This document shows, piece by piece, positions 41,887-51,100 of a DNA stretch of 59,748 nt. The notes beneath the pieces are model-generated. The model ran no database searches. It worked only from the letters and a program-made list of their open reading frames with translations, and was not told the DNA's origin. Position numbers and translations under genes: made by a program. The stretch comes from Cyanobacteria bacterium UBA2566 (lineage in GTDB: Bacteria > Cyanobacteriota > Cyanobacteriia > Cyanobacteriales > Desertifilaceae): assembly GCA_002340255.1 (NCBI GenBank), contig DDLS01000004.1, positions 1 through 59,748 on the forward strand, given 5' to 3'. How positions within the stretch are numbered: position 1 is the stretch's first letter; every line of letters begins with the position of its first letter.

Positions 41887-44748
41887 TTATTGTTTCTGTT
41901 GTTCTAACACAGATTTAACTTGATTAAATTCTAATTCAATTTGGGCAATTCTCTGACCGATTTGTACCAAACTCGCGGTTTTAGCTTCTGCTTCTAAATC
42001 TCGACATAAATTAGCCAAAGCATTCGCACCAAATGTTCGAGAGCTACCCTTGAGCGTATGAGCTTTAATGGTTAATATTTCTGTGTCTTGGGTTTCGGCA
42101 GACCTCTTCATTTCTTCCAATATTTTTGGCACATCTCCCAAGAACTGATCGATTAAATCGGTGAAAAATTCTGGATCGTCATCACTTTCTAACTCATCCC
42201 GTAGGCGATTAAAAATCTGCCAATCTAAACTTTCTTCTCTTCCAGGGTTAATTGATAAATTCAACTTCACTGGAGCCGATACAGTATGCAGTTCTTTTAA
42301 TTTAGTTTTGGCCCTTTCTAGAGCAGCTTGCAGTGCTTCTACTTTCACCGGTTTACTCACATAATCATCCATCCCTGCTTCTAGACATTGCCACTGATTT
42401 CCATCGGCGGCTCCGGCAGTCATCGCGATAATATGAGGGCGCTGAGAACTCTGCCAAGTTTGACAGATATATCGAGTGGCTTCTAAGCCATCCATTTCTG
42501 GCATTTGCACATCCATTAAAATGATATGATAAACTCGTCTTTGCAATGCCTCAATCACTTCTAAGCCATTACTGACCACATCAACTCGATAGCCCAAACG
42601 GTCTAACATTTTAATCGCAACTTTTTGATTGACACTATTATCTTCAGCCAGGAGAATACGCAGAGAATAAATCGAGGAATCTTCACGATGATTTTCTTGA
42701 TTTGCAGGTGGGGAACCTATACTTAAAAGTTCCGATTCACTCACAGGAGACGGTGACAATTGGGGTTGATGAGTATTTTCTGAATCCTCTGCCTGATGGC
42801 TATCCGGCGGATTGGGAATCCATTCTGTTGTTGGTGAATGGGTTTCCACTGTCCGTCCAGCACAAAGACCCATTAAAATTCGGTAGAGTTGGGAGAGTTT
42901 AATGGGTTTAGAGAGGGTGGAATCAAATTTTTCTTGGCAGGACTTGTTTACCGTGCCGCTAAAGGCGAGTAAAATTAAAGGTAGAGAGTCGCGATCGCAG
43001 TATTGGCGAATCCGATCGACTAAATCCTCTAAGGATTCATCCCCAGGTAGCGCTCCAATAATTCCCACATCAAAGGGGATAGAGCGTTTCATCCAGTTGG
43101 TAACCTCTTCTGGTGTACTCAACTCTAAACTATTCATCCCCCATCTTTGGGCGTGATCTTTGAGAATTTTGCGATTCGTAGCCGATCGATCGACAATGAA
43201 AATCCTTTTTTCTCGTAACTGGGGCTGGCTATTGCGTAAATGAATTGGAATCGGCGATCGCGCCCCTTCAGCGACAATGGTAAAATGAAACGCTGCACCT
43301 TCTCCCTCTTCACTCTCCACCCACATTTTACCGCCCATTAATTCACTTAATCGCTTGCAAATCGATAATCCTAAACCCGTTCCTCCATAGCGACGAGTGG
43401 TGGAGGTATCCACCTGGGAAAAAGACTGAAAGAGCTTATTTTGCAAATGCTTGGGAATGCCAATGCCTGTATCTTGAACTGTAAATTGAACTTCATAAGA
43501 GACGGCCTGTTCCGGATGAGGAAGGGGACTCAGAGAACCTCCAAGAAGCGTTGATTTGATCGTTACCGAAACTTCCCCTTCTTTGGTGAATTTAATTCCA
43601 TTACCAATTAAATTCACCAGGATTTGCCGCAACCGGGTAATATCCCCAATCAAGCCATGGGGGGTTTGGGCATCGATTTCATAGGCTAAATTCAGACCTT
43701 TTTCAGAGGCATGGGCACTTAATAAATCTAAGGACTCTTCCACACATTCATAGAGGTCAAAGGGTTGAGTTTCTAATTCGAGTTTACCCGCTTCAATTTT
43801 AGAGAAATCTAAAATATCATTAATAATCGTCAATAAAGATTGACCGCTACTGCGGATAGTTTCTACATATTCTAATTGTTCTTCATCAAGTTCCGTATCA
43901 AATAACAAGCCGCTCATGCCTAATACACCATTCATCGGAGTACGGATTTCATGACTCATAACGGCTAAAAAGTCAGATTTAAGCCGGGTGGCGGATTGGG
44001 CTTCTTGCAATGCTATATCGAGGGCCTTATTTTTGGCCTTGAGTTCATGGGTAATCTGGGTTTTTTCCTGTTCGACTAATTTGAGTGCTTTAATATAATC
44101 TCGGATTTGGTGAAGTCCGGGATAAAAAATTAAGGCTCCTTCTAGGAAAAGAACAACTAAGGTTAATCCAAATAGGGCGAGTTGAACTTGGCCAGCCGTA
44201 TGTAAATAAATAGGAGTGCGATCGTATTCTTGGGTGAAGAGTGCCTGAATCTGGCGATCGCAACTTTCCCCTTGCTGCCATAACTGTTCCTCAGACACAT
44301 TAGAGGTGGCTTCTACACTCAACAGACCTTCTGTCAAGCTCCACATCTTCCCATAACACTCCTCTATCCCTTCCCAGCTTGCCTGTAAACTCTTAATGGA
44401 TAACCCAAGCTCTAACTGTTCTTGTCTGAGTTTCTCGTAAAGACTTTTCCATTGTTGACGAACCCGAACTAAATCCTCCACTTCAGGGACTCGATCTGAA
44501 ACTCTAGACTCCTGAGTAACAGCAACTGCTTCTTCTGTAACCGTTGTCGTTAAGCGACGATAATTCTCCATTAACTCCAAAAACCGGCTAGAGCGAATCC
44601 GTTGCTTGAGGGTGCGCTGAATCAAGATTTGACTGGACATCGACAATAGAGCCACAATCCCCAAAGATGCTAAGGAGAGAATGGCTAAACGCCGAATCGA
44701 AGGGCGAGAAATTTCCGAGCGTGAAGAATCATCCATGTTGGGATTCAA
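41887..44748 (-). CDS. Hybrid sensor histidine kinase (HisKA-HATPase-REC*-REC-Hpt)
   Basis: This 953-residue membrane sensor has two membrane helices (about 22-45 and 188-210) bracketing a helical periplasmic sensor of about 140 residues, then a coiled coil. HisKA has the phosphoacceptor His266 in MSHEIRTPMNGVLGM. The HATPase domain has NLIGNGIKFTKEGEV, DTGIGIPKHLQNKLFQSF and GGTGLGLSICKRL. The first receiver (about 510-640) lacks the phosphoacceptor Asp (FDVGIIGALPGDES). The second receiver is complete (LLAEDNSVNQK, ILMDVQMPEMDG). The C-terminal Hpt has KAHTLKGSSRTFG. A phosphorelay is expected; the signal is unknown. Confidence 0.92.
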   Translation of the reverse strand: MNPNMDDSSRSEISRPSIRRLAILSLASLGIVALLSMSSQILIQRTLKQRIRSSRFLELMENYRRLTTTVTEEAVAVTQESRVSDRVPEVEDLVRVRQQWKSLYEKLRQEQLELGLSIKSLQASWEGIEECYGKMWSLTEGLLSVEATSNVSEEQLWQQGESCDRQIQALFTQEYDRTPIYLHTAGQVQLALFGLTLVVLFLEGALIFYPGLHQIRDYIKALKLVEQEKTQITHELKAKNKALDIALQEAQSATRLKSDFLAVMSHEIRTPMNGVLGMSGLLFDTELDEEQLEYVETIRSSGQSLLTIINDILDFSKIEAGKLELETQPFDLYECVEESLDLLSAHASEKGLNLAYEIDAQTPHGLIGDITRLRQILVNLIGNGIKFTKEGEVSVTIKSTLLGGSLSPLPHPEQAVSYEVQFTVQDTGIGIPKHLQNKLFQSFSQVDTSTTRRYGGTGLGLSICKRLSELMGGKMWVESEEGEGAAFHFTIVAEGARSPIPIHLRNSQPQLREKRIFIVDRSATNRKILKDHAQRWGMNSLELSTPEEVTNWMKRSIPFDVGIIGALPGDESLEDLVDRIRQYCDRDSLPLILLAFSGTVNKSCQEKFDSTLSKPIKLSQLYRILMGLCAGRTVETHSPTTEWIPNPPDSHQAEDSENTHQPQLSPSPVSESELLSIGSPPANQENHREDSSIYSLRILLAEDNSVNQKVAIKMLDRLGYRVDVVSNGLEVIEALQRRVYHIILMDVQMPEMDGLEATRYICQTWQSSQRPHIIAMTAGAADGNQWQCLEAGMDDYVSKPVKVEALQAALERAKTKLKELHTVSAPVKLNLSINPGREESLDWQIFNRLRDELESDDDPEFFTDLIDQFLGDVPKILEEMKRSAETQDTEILTIKAHTLKGSSRTFGANALANLCRDLEAEAKTASLVQIGQRIAQIELEFNQVKSVLEQQKQ

Positions 44749-44889
44749 GAGATTTCAGGGTTAACCTAGGGCAATCTTTCAAGATCGAGGGACAATAGAA
44801 AGGAACTCTACCATGGGAGAACTCGATCCAACTGAGTCGTATCTTCACCCCTTCCCACAATATGACAGGTTTTTGTTAGTCTAATCATC

Positions 44890-46452
44890 ATGCTGCTGAC
44901 TGCCCAATTATTACTAGATTACCAACGCTGTCATCGTCGAGCGTTTCTGGATATGTACGGAGACGATCGCCAACGAGACCCTCCGAGTGACTATCTGTTG
45001 AAATTAAGACAGGATAGTTCCGCCTACCAAAAAACGATCCTTGCCCATCATTCCTATGATAAACCAAAGTATACCCACGGCAATTGGCAAGAAGGTGCTT
45101 TAGCGACTCTAGCCCTCATGCAAGAAGGGGTAGAGACTATCTATCATGGGGTTCTTTGGCTTGGGGAAATGGATTTAGAGTTTCTGGATCTGCCCCACTT
45201 TCTGCCTCAGCATTGGGCAAAATTCTCTTGTCTGAGTCATCCGACCTTATGGGTAAAAACCCCTGGAGAGTCGAAATTTGGCCCCTGGAAATATACTCCG
45301 GTGGATATAAAATGGGGCAAACGTCCCAAGCGAGAATATCAAATGGTCTCGGTATTCCATGCTTGGATTTTAAGTCAGATCCAAGGAGAATGGCCAGATA
45401 AAGGAGAATTGGTGTTAAGGGAGCGATCGCCCTATACAGTAGATTTAGTGCGTCTTTGGCCAGACTTCCAAAGTCTGTTGACCGAAATGCTGACGATGCT
45501 CCTAGAGTCGGATGAACCGGAAGTGTTTATCAGTCGGCAAAAATGCAGCCTCTGTCAATGGTTAACTGGTTGTCATCAAGTGGCTCAACAACAAAACCAT
45601 CTCTCTTTGATTCCGGGAATTACGCCTAAACGCTATGAACGCCTCCAGGAATTGGGGTTAACGTCTCTAGAATCCTTAACCCCTGAACAGTTGCCCGATT
45701 TAGCACCAGAATTTGGACAGCAGGTAAGTGTACAAATTATTCGCCAAGCTCAATCGAGTTTAGAACAACGGGCGATCGCTCTCCATCCCTGGACTCCAGA
45801 AGATTTTCCCATTACTCCCGTTGAACTCTATTTTGATATTGAAACAGAACCCGACTTAAATCTAGAATATCTGTTGGGGGTGTTGGTTATCGATCGCACG
45901 GCGCAACGCTCCCGATTTTATCCCTTTTTAGCGCGATCGCCAGATGACCAAGAACAAATGTGGCAAGCGTTTCTGGAGTTGGTCAATCGCTATCACCCGA
46001 TGCCCATTTTCCATTTTTGCGAATATGAAATCAAAGCCGTCAACACCTTAGGGCAACGCTTTGGTACACCCGCATCGGAATTAAAACCCCTGATCCGTCG
46101 GTTTGTGGATATCCACGAACGGGTAACCCGCTTTGTCACCCTACCCATTGAAAGTTATGCTCTCAAAACCATTGCCCGATGGATGGCATTTGAATGGCGA
46201 GATGAGAATGCGAGCGGAGCGCAAACCGTCTATTGGTATGACCAATGGCTCAAAAGTGGCGATCGCCGCTTCTTAGACCGGATTATTTGCTATAACGAAG
46301 ACGACTGCCGAGCAACCTACCATGTCAAAGAATGGTTAGTATCCTTCCTCCAACAAATGCCGGCCCCAAATCAACAAATCCCGCTTCAGTCCGTCCATAT
46401 TGGCGATTTCGGGCAAATGACCCCAACAGTTAAATCCCTGTTTCTCGAATAG
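44890..46452 (+). CDS. TM0106-family RecB-like nuclease with DEDD exonuclease-like C-terminus
   Basis: This 520-residue protein has the N-terminal PD-(D/E)XK part of TM0106-type RecB nucleases (LLLDYQRCHRRAFLDMYGD; later VDIKWGKRPKREYQMVSVFHAWIL), a Cys motif (SRQKCSLCQWLTGCHQ) that may bind a cluster or metal, and a helix-hairpin-like LIPGITPKRYERLQELGLTSLESL. A C-terminal RNase-H-like exonuclease follows (LYFDIETEPD with DxE; ICYNEDDCRATYHVKEWL). It probably acts in DNA repair or recombination (family inference). Its end overlaps the convergent GNAT gene by 117 bp. Confidence 0.85.
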   Translation: MLLTAQLLLDYQRCHRRAFLDMYGDDRQRDPPSDYLLKLRQDSSAYQKTILAHHSYDKPKYTHGNWQEGALATLALMQEGVETIYHGVLWLGEMDLEFLDLPHFLPQHWAKFSCLSHPTLWVKTPGESKFGPWKYTPVDIKWGKRPKREYQMVSVFHAWILSQIQGEWPDKGELVLRERSPYTVDLVRLWPDFQSLLTEMLTMLLESDEPEVFISRQKCSLCQWLTGCHQVAQQQNHLSLIPGITPKRYERLQELGLTSLESLTPEQLPDLAPEFGQQVSVQIIRQAQSSLEQRAIALHPWTPEDFPITPVELYFDIETEPDLNLEYLLGVLVIDRTAQRSRFYPFLARSPDDQEQMWQAFLELVNRYHPMPIFHFCEYEIKAVNTLGQRFGTPASELKPLIRRFVDIHERVTRFVTLPIESYALKTIARWMAFEWRDENASGAQTVYWYDQWLKSGDRRFLDRIICYNEDDCRATYHVKEWLVSFLQQMPAPNQQIPLQSVHIGDFGQMTPTVKSLFLE

Positions 46453-46842
46453 GGATATACTGGGTTCATTGTGGGAGAAAATTAAGGCCACTAAGCTCGT
46501 TACTCCCAAACCCGGTCCAGAGGCGATCGCCTGAGTCAACAACTCCCGGCCAATCCCTTTACGGTGAAACCCCGGATCGATATAAATACTCACTTCTGCT
46601 GTAGCTTGATAGGCAGGACGACCATTTAAGAAATCATTCAAACTCAGCCACCCCACGATCTGGTCATTGATTTCCTTAACCCAAAGGGGTCGAGAGTGAG
46701 GAGAATGGTCTTGATACCAAGGCAGACGACTTTCAACGGAAATCGGTCGCAGATCTGCCGTAGCCAAACGACAAGGAACAGAAGCATTATAAATTTCAAC
46801 TATTTTCGTTAGATCGGCTTCACGAGAATATCTGATGGTCAT
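46336..46842 (-). CDS. GNAT N-acetyltransferase (phosphinothricin-acetyltransferase-like)
   Basis: From ATG 46842 this is a 168-residue GNAT enzyme: IRYSREADLTKIVEIYNASV, QIVGWLSLNDFL, AEVSIYIDPGFHRKGIGRELLTQAI (acetyl-CoA loop), and ALIFSHNEPSISLFEKQGFNCWGHLPEIANMDG. The pattern resembles PAT/YncA-type amine acetyltransferases. The frame opens at 46962, but the first 40 residues are not family-like. The last 39 codons overlap the end of the nuclease gene on the other strand, which is unusual. Confidence 0.88.
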   Translation of the reverse strand: MTIRYSREADLTKIVEIYNASVPCRLATADLRPISVESRLPWYQDHSPHSRPLWVKEINDQIVGWLSLNDFLNGRPAYQATAEVSIYIDPGFHRKGIGRELLTQAIASGPGLGVTSLVALIFSHNEPSISLFEKQGFNCWGHLPEIANMDGLKRDLLIWGRHLLEEGY

Positions 46843-47031
46843 GCCAAACAAGAATTGATATGAAATCCTTAAAGGTTTACTACGATTGAAGACAAGTGGA
46901 ATGAGCAGTATAACCGATGGAGGGAAGTTCAAGGTTAAGATCAATACAGAATTAAATCCCATGGGTCAGATCCAGACAACATCTAGGAACTGACCCCCGT
47001 GTCAAACCATTCAATCCAACAACCCAACCCT

Positions 47032-47355
47032 ATGGATAACAATAATTTGATTAATCAATTGCTCATGCTTGGAGTCGGAACAACCTCCATTGTCGCTGAA
47101 AAGCTCAAAGAAGCCAGTGAAGAATGGGTGAAAAACGGCACGATCGACCCAGATCAGGCCAAAGACATGATGGATGACTTGGTAGATCAGCTCAAAACCG
47201 AGCAAGGCAGCTTCGATGAACACTTGCAACGCCAACTGCGGAATTTATTGATGGATTGGGGAGTTCCTCGTCAGTCCGAGATGGATGAGTTGCGTGGAAG
47301 GCTAGACCGATTGGAGCGACAAGTGCGAGACTTGGAAAATAAACTGTGGCGTTAA
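47032..47355 (+). CDS. Phasin-like / PHA-granule-associated-type small helical protein
   Basis: From ATG 47032 this is a 107-residue protein of the short cyanobacterial phasin-like group: NNLINQLLMLGVGTTSIVAEKLKEASEEWVKNG, DPDQAKDMMDDLVDQLK, and a C-terminal leucine-zipper-like heptad (MDELRGRLDRLERQVRDLENKLWR). Such proteins are predicted to be amphipathic and oligomeric; a polyhydroxyalkanoate role is suggested only by resemblance. A GTG at 46999 is also in frame. Confidence 0.7.
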   Translation: MDNNNLINQLLMLGVGTTSIVAEKLKEASEEWVKNGTIDPDQAKDMMDDLVDQLKTEQGSFDEHLQRQLRNLLMDWGVPRQSEMDELRGRLDRLERQVRDLENKLWR

Positions 47356-47395
47356 TGACGCTATTGAATCGACGATCGCATTGAGGAAAAGTTAC

Positions 47396-47944
47396 GTGAA
47401 AGAAATTTGGATTACCTTTGGGGTGATGGTGACCTGTGCCGTGATTTTGGTCGCCGCACAATTATTTGGTTCGCCCAGTGAGGCTAATGCTGCTAAGGTA
47501 TCAGAGGCTTCCCCTGCGGAAATCACTCAAGTGACCAATCAAGGAGCAACTCAACTGATGGCTAGTGCCGAAAATAGCAGTGAAAATTTAGCCCCAGCAG
47601 AAGCAACGATGACCCCATCGGGTCTCAAGTATGTTGATCTGGTGGTGGGAGAAGGAAAAAGCCCAGAAAAAGGCAATAAAGTGACGGTTCACTATACGGG
47701 AACCTTAGAAGAAAATGGGAAAAAATTCGATAGTTCCCGCGATCGTAATCGCCCCTTTACCTTTACCATTGGCGTTGGCCAAGTGATCAAAGGCTGGGAT
47801 GAGGGCGTAATGTCCATGAAAGTCGGCGGACGCAGAACACTCACCATTCCCCCAAATTTAGGCTATGGCGAAAGAGGGGCAGGTGGTGTCATCCCCCCCA
47901 ATGCGACCTTAGTTTTTGATGTGGAACTCTTGGACGTTAAATAA
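47396..47944 (+). CDS. FKBP-type peptidyl-prolyl isomerase, exported
   Basis: From GTG 47396 (GAGGAA 7 nt upstream) this protein of about 182 residues has an N-terminal membrane or signal segment (ITFGVMVTCAVILVAAQLFG), an Ala/Glu/Ser linker, and one FKBP domain: SGLKYVDLVVGEG, VTVHYTGTLEENGKKFDSSRDRNRPFTF, GQVIKGWDEGVMSMKVGGRRTLTIPPNLGYGERGAGGVIPPNATLVFDVELL. All the ligand-pocket residues (Tyr, Phe, Asp, Trp) are present. It should act in the periplasm or thylakoid lumen on protein folding. A TTG at 47381 is also in frame. Confidence 0.93.
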   Translation: MKEIWITFGVMVTCAVILVAAQLFGSPSEANAAKVSEASPAEITQVTNQGATQLMASAENSSENLAPAEATMTPSGLKYVDLVVGEGKSPEKGNKVTVHYTGTLEENGKKFDSSRDRNRPFTFTIGVGQVIKGWDEGVMSMKVGGRRTLTIPPNLGYGERGAGGVIPPNATLVFDVELLDVK

Positions 47945-48114
47945 CTCCCGTCCCTATGGACTCTATTCAGGGCAAGGTGAGTTGAGGAAACAGCTTCCTT
48001 TTCTCTTGCCCTATCCACCCATTCCCCCACCTTCCTTGGGCTTACTCACCCAACTGGCTGCTAATCTAAATCGATTAAAATAAAAAGAGGAGATTCCAAG
48101 GGAAGAAAGCTGCC

Positions 48115-51100
48115 ATGTCGGAACGGAAAAATACTGAAAATCCACGCCGTCGCCGCCGTCGCCGGAGTAGTCAGGAACCACAGAATCAGAACACTCAACC
48201 GAAGCGGAATCGCAGGTTTAGCAGCAGTCGCCCACCTGTCACCGAAGACCAACTGCAACCGGGGGCAAATTTATCGAGTGCGATTTTGAGCGATCGCAAC
48301 CTAAAAGGAAAGAATTTACAAGGTGTTTCTTTGGCTTCTGCCGTTTTGCGAGGAGCAAACCTAGAAGATGTCGATTTGACCGGTTCCGATCTCAAGTGGA
48401 CACACCTCCAAGACAGTCAAATTAATGAAAATACCCGCCTCGATCCAAAGTGGAAATTGGTTTGGGAATTGGTGAATTTGAGGAATGAAAATCGGGACTG
48501 TTCCAACACTGATTTGTCCTTCGCGAATTTAGACGAATCCGATTTACAAAGCATTAATTTTTCGAGTGCAAATTTATCCCAATGTCGCCTCAGTGATTCA
48601 AATTTGAGTGGAGCTAACTTTCAGGCGGCCAATTTGACTCAAGTTTTTAGCAGACAAGCAAATTTTAAATCGTCTAACTTTAACCAAGCCAAATTAAACC
48701 GGATCAATTGCGATCGCTGTGACTTTTCGGGGGCCAACTTTCGAGATGCCGATCTGTCCGAAGCATTCTTGGAAAGTTCTAATTTGAAAGGAGCAGACTT
48801 TCGGGGTGCAAATTTGAGCCGTACTCGTTTGGACAATTCTTGTTTGGAAGGGGTTGCGATCGACAATCGCACCCGTTTAGATGCGCGGACTTTGGCGCTG
48901 TGGAAACTCTTCAACCCCACCCATGCGGACGGCAATTTACAGGGTTTGTGGTTCCAAAAGGGAGATCTGCGCGATCGCGACTTTCGAGGCTACAATTTCA
49001 GCCATGCCGTACTCGGAAAAACCGATCTCAGAAATTGCAATTTCAGCGATGCAAACCTCGAAAATGTCAGCCTGAACCGTGCTGATTTGCGCGGCGCTAA
49101 TTTTCTCGGCGCGAACCTGACGGGAGCCGATCTGCGACTGAGTATTATTGATGAAAATACCCAACTCAATCCGCAAGGGAAATTGTTTTGGCAGTTAGCG
49201 AATCAAGACACTCAAAACTTGGAAATCCAGGGACAAGATTTGCCGGGATTAAAATTGATTGCCCTCGAATTAACCGATATTAACTTCAAGGGTGCTAATC
49301 TTAAAAATGGCAGTTTTAACAGCTCAACTTTAACTCGGATTGATTTTAGTCAAGCCGATCTAGAATCAGTAGACTTCACCGGGACAAAATTTGATTCGAT
49401 TAATTTTTCAGGGGCAAACTTAACCGATGCCAAGATGTTCGAGGCAGATTTACATAACCTGAACTTGCAGGGAGCAACATGGATTAAAGTCTCTCTTTGT
49501 AAAGGTAATCTCAGTTGCCAAAATTTACAAAATCAGAATCTCAGCCAAGCCAATTTTCGAGAGGCAAATTTGAGCCACGCCGATTTATCGGGGGCTAATT
49601 TAAGCAAAGCTAACCTGAATCGCAGTAATCTCACAGCGGCTAATTTACAGGATGCTAATTTGGAAATGGCAGTCATTTCGGGAGCAATTTTAGAGGGGAC
49701 GACGTGCGATCGCGCCAATTTTTCGCTCATCTCCTGTACTCAAGTGAATTTGAATCAAATCAGCTTACAAGATGCTAATTTCCAAGCCGTCAATTTGCCA
49801 GATGCGAACTTTAGCCAAGCCAACCTGTCGGGTGCGAATTGCGATCGCGCCAAACTCCCAAAAGGGAATTTTCGAGAGGCAATTTGTAACCGTGTTAATT
49901 TCCAAAATGCCGATTTAGCACATTCGGATTTTGGTCATTCAAGTCTGTGCGGTGTAGATCTTCGGGGTGCGAATCTGTGCGGAACGAATCTCGAAAATGT
50001 GGAGATCGATAACCAAACCCAATTCGATCGCACAGGACGGATTCTGTGGGAATTGCAAAACGAAGGGTATTCAGGACAAGATCTGCAAGGAATGGATTTG
50101 AGCGATCGGGATTTCCAAGGAGTTAACTGGGATGGAGTTAACTTAGAAAATGCCAATTTGAGCAACTGTAATTTTGCCGGAGCGAGCTTGGTTGGGGCAA
50201 ACTTAAAAGGGACGGCTCTATCTAAAACCAACTTCGATCGCGCAGATTTGAGCCACGCCAATTTAGAGGAAATGAGGGGCGATCGGATTCTGTCATTTCG
50301 GCAAGCAAACCTCAGCCATGCTAATCTCCAACATCTCAATTTGTTGAATTTATCCGGTGCAAATCTCAGCCACGCAAACCTCACAGATGCCAACTTAGCG
50401 GGAGGAAATCTGAATGATGCCGATCTACGAGATTCCAATCTCAATCAAGCCAATTTAACCAGAACAGAAATCAATCAAAATACCCAACTCGATCCAAAAT
50501 GGTGGTTGGTTTGGCAACTTCTCAATCAAGAAGATTTTGCAGCAGAATTGACAGATGCCGATCTGAGCGAAGCATACTTGGAAAGATGTCAGTTAAGCGG
50601 TGCAAATTTAACGGGTGTCAATTTCACTAATGCGAATTTAGAACAAGCCGATTTAAGTCATGCGAATTTAGACAATGTCAACTTAGAAGGCGCGAACCTG
50701 GAAGAAGCAAATTTGATTGGAACAGCGATTTCTGGAGCGTTAAATGTGAGCGATCGCGTCCGAGAACTGTGGGAGCTTGCCAACCCATCTTCGGATCGAA
50801 AGAATTACCAAAATGCTAATTTGGAAAATGCCAATTTTGCTGGGATGGATTTGCGAGAGTGCAATTTCAGTTATGCCAACCTGACAGCCGCAAATCTGGA
50901 AAATGCAAACTTAGAGAATACGAACCTGGAAGGGGCAAATTTAGAAGAAGCCAATCTAGAGAATGTCAATCTAAACGGCGCAAATTTAAAACAGCTTCAA
51001 GGCAACTATGCTAACTTTAACCGTGCCAGTTTTATCGGTGCAAATCTGAGTCATGCGGAATTTGACGATGCCAGCTTTTCTGAAGCCAATTTAGCTGGTG

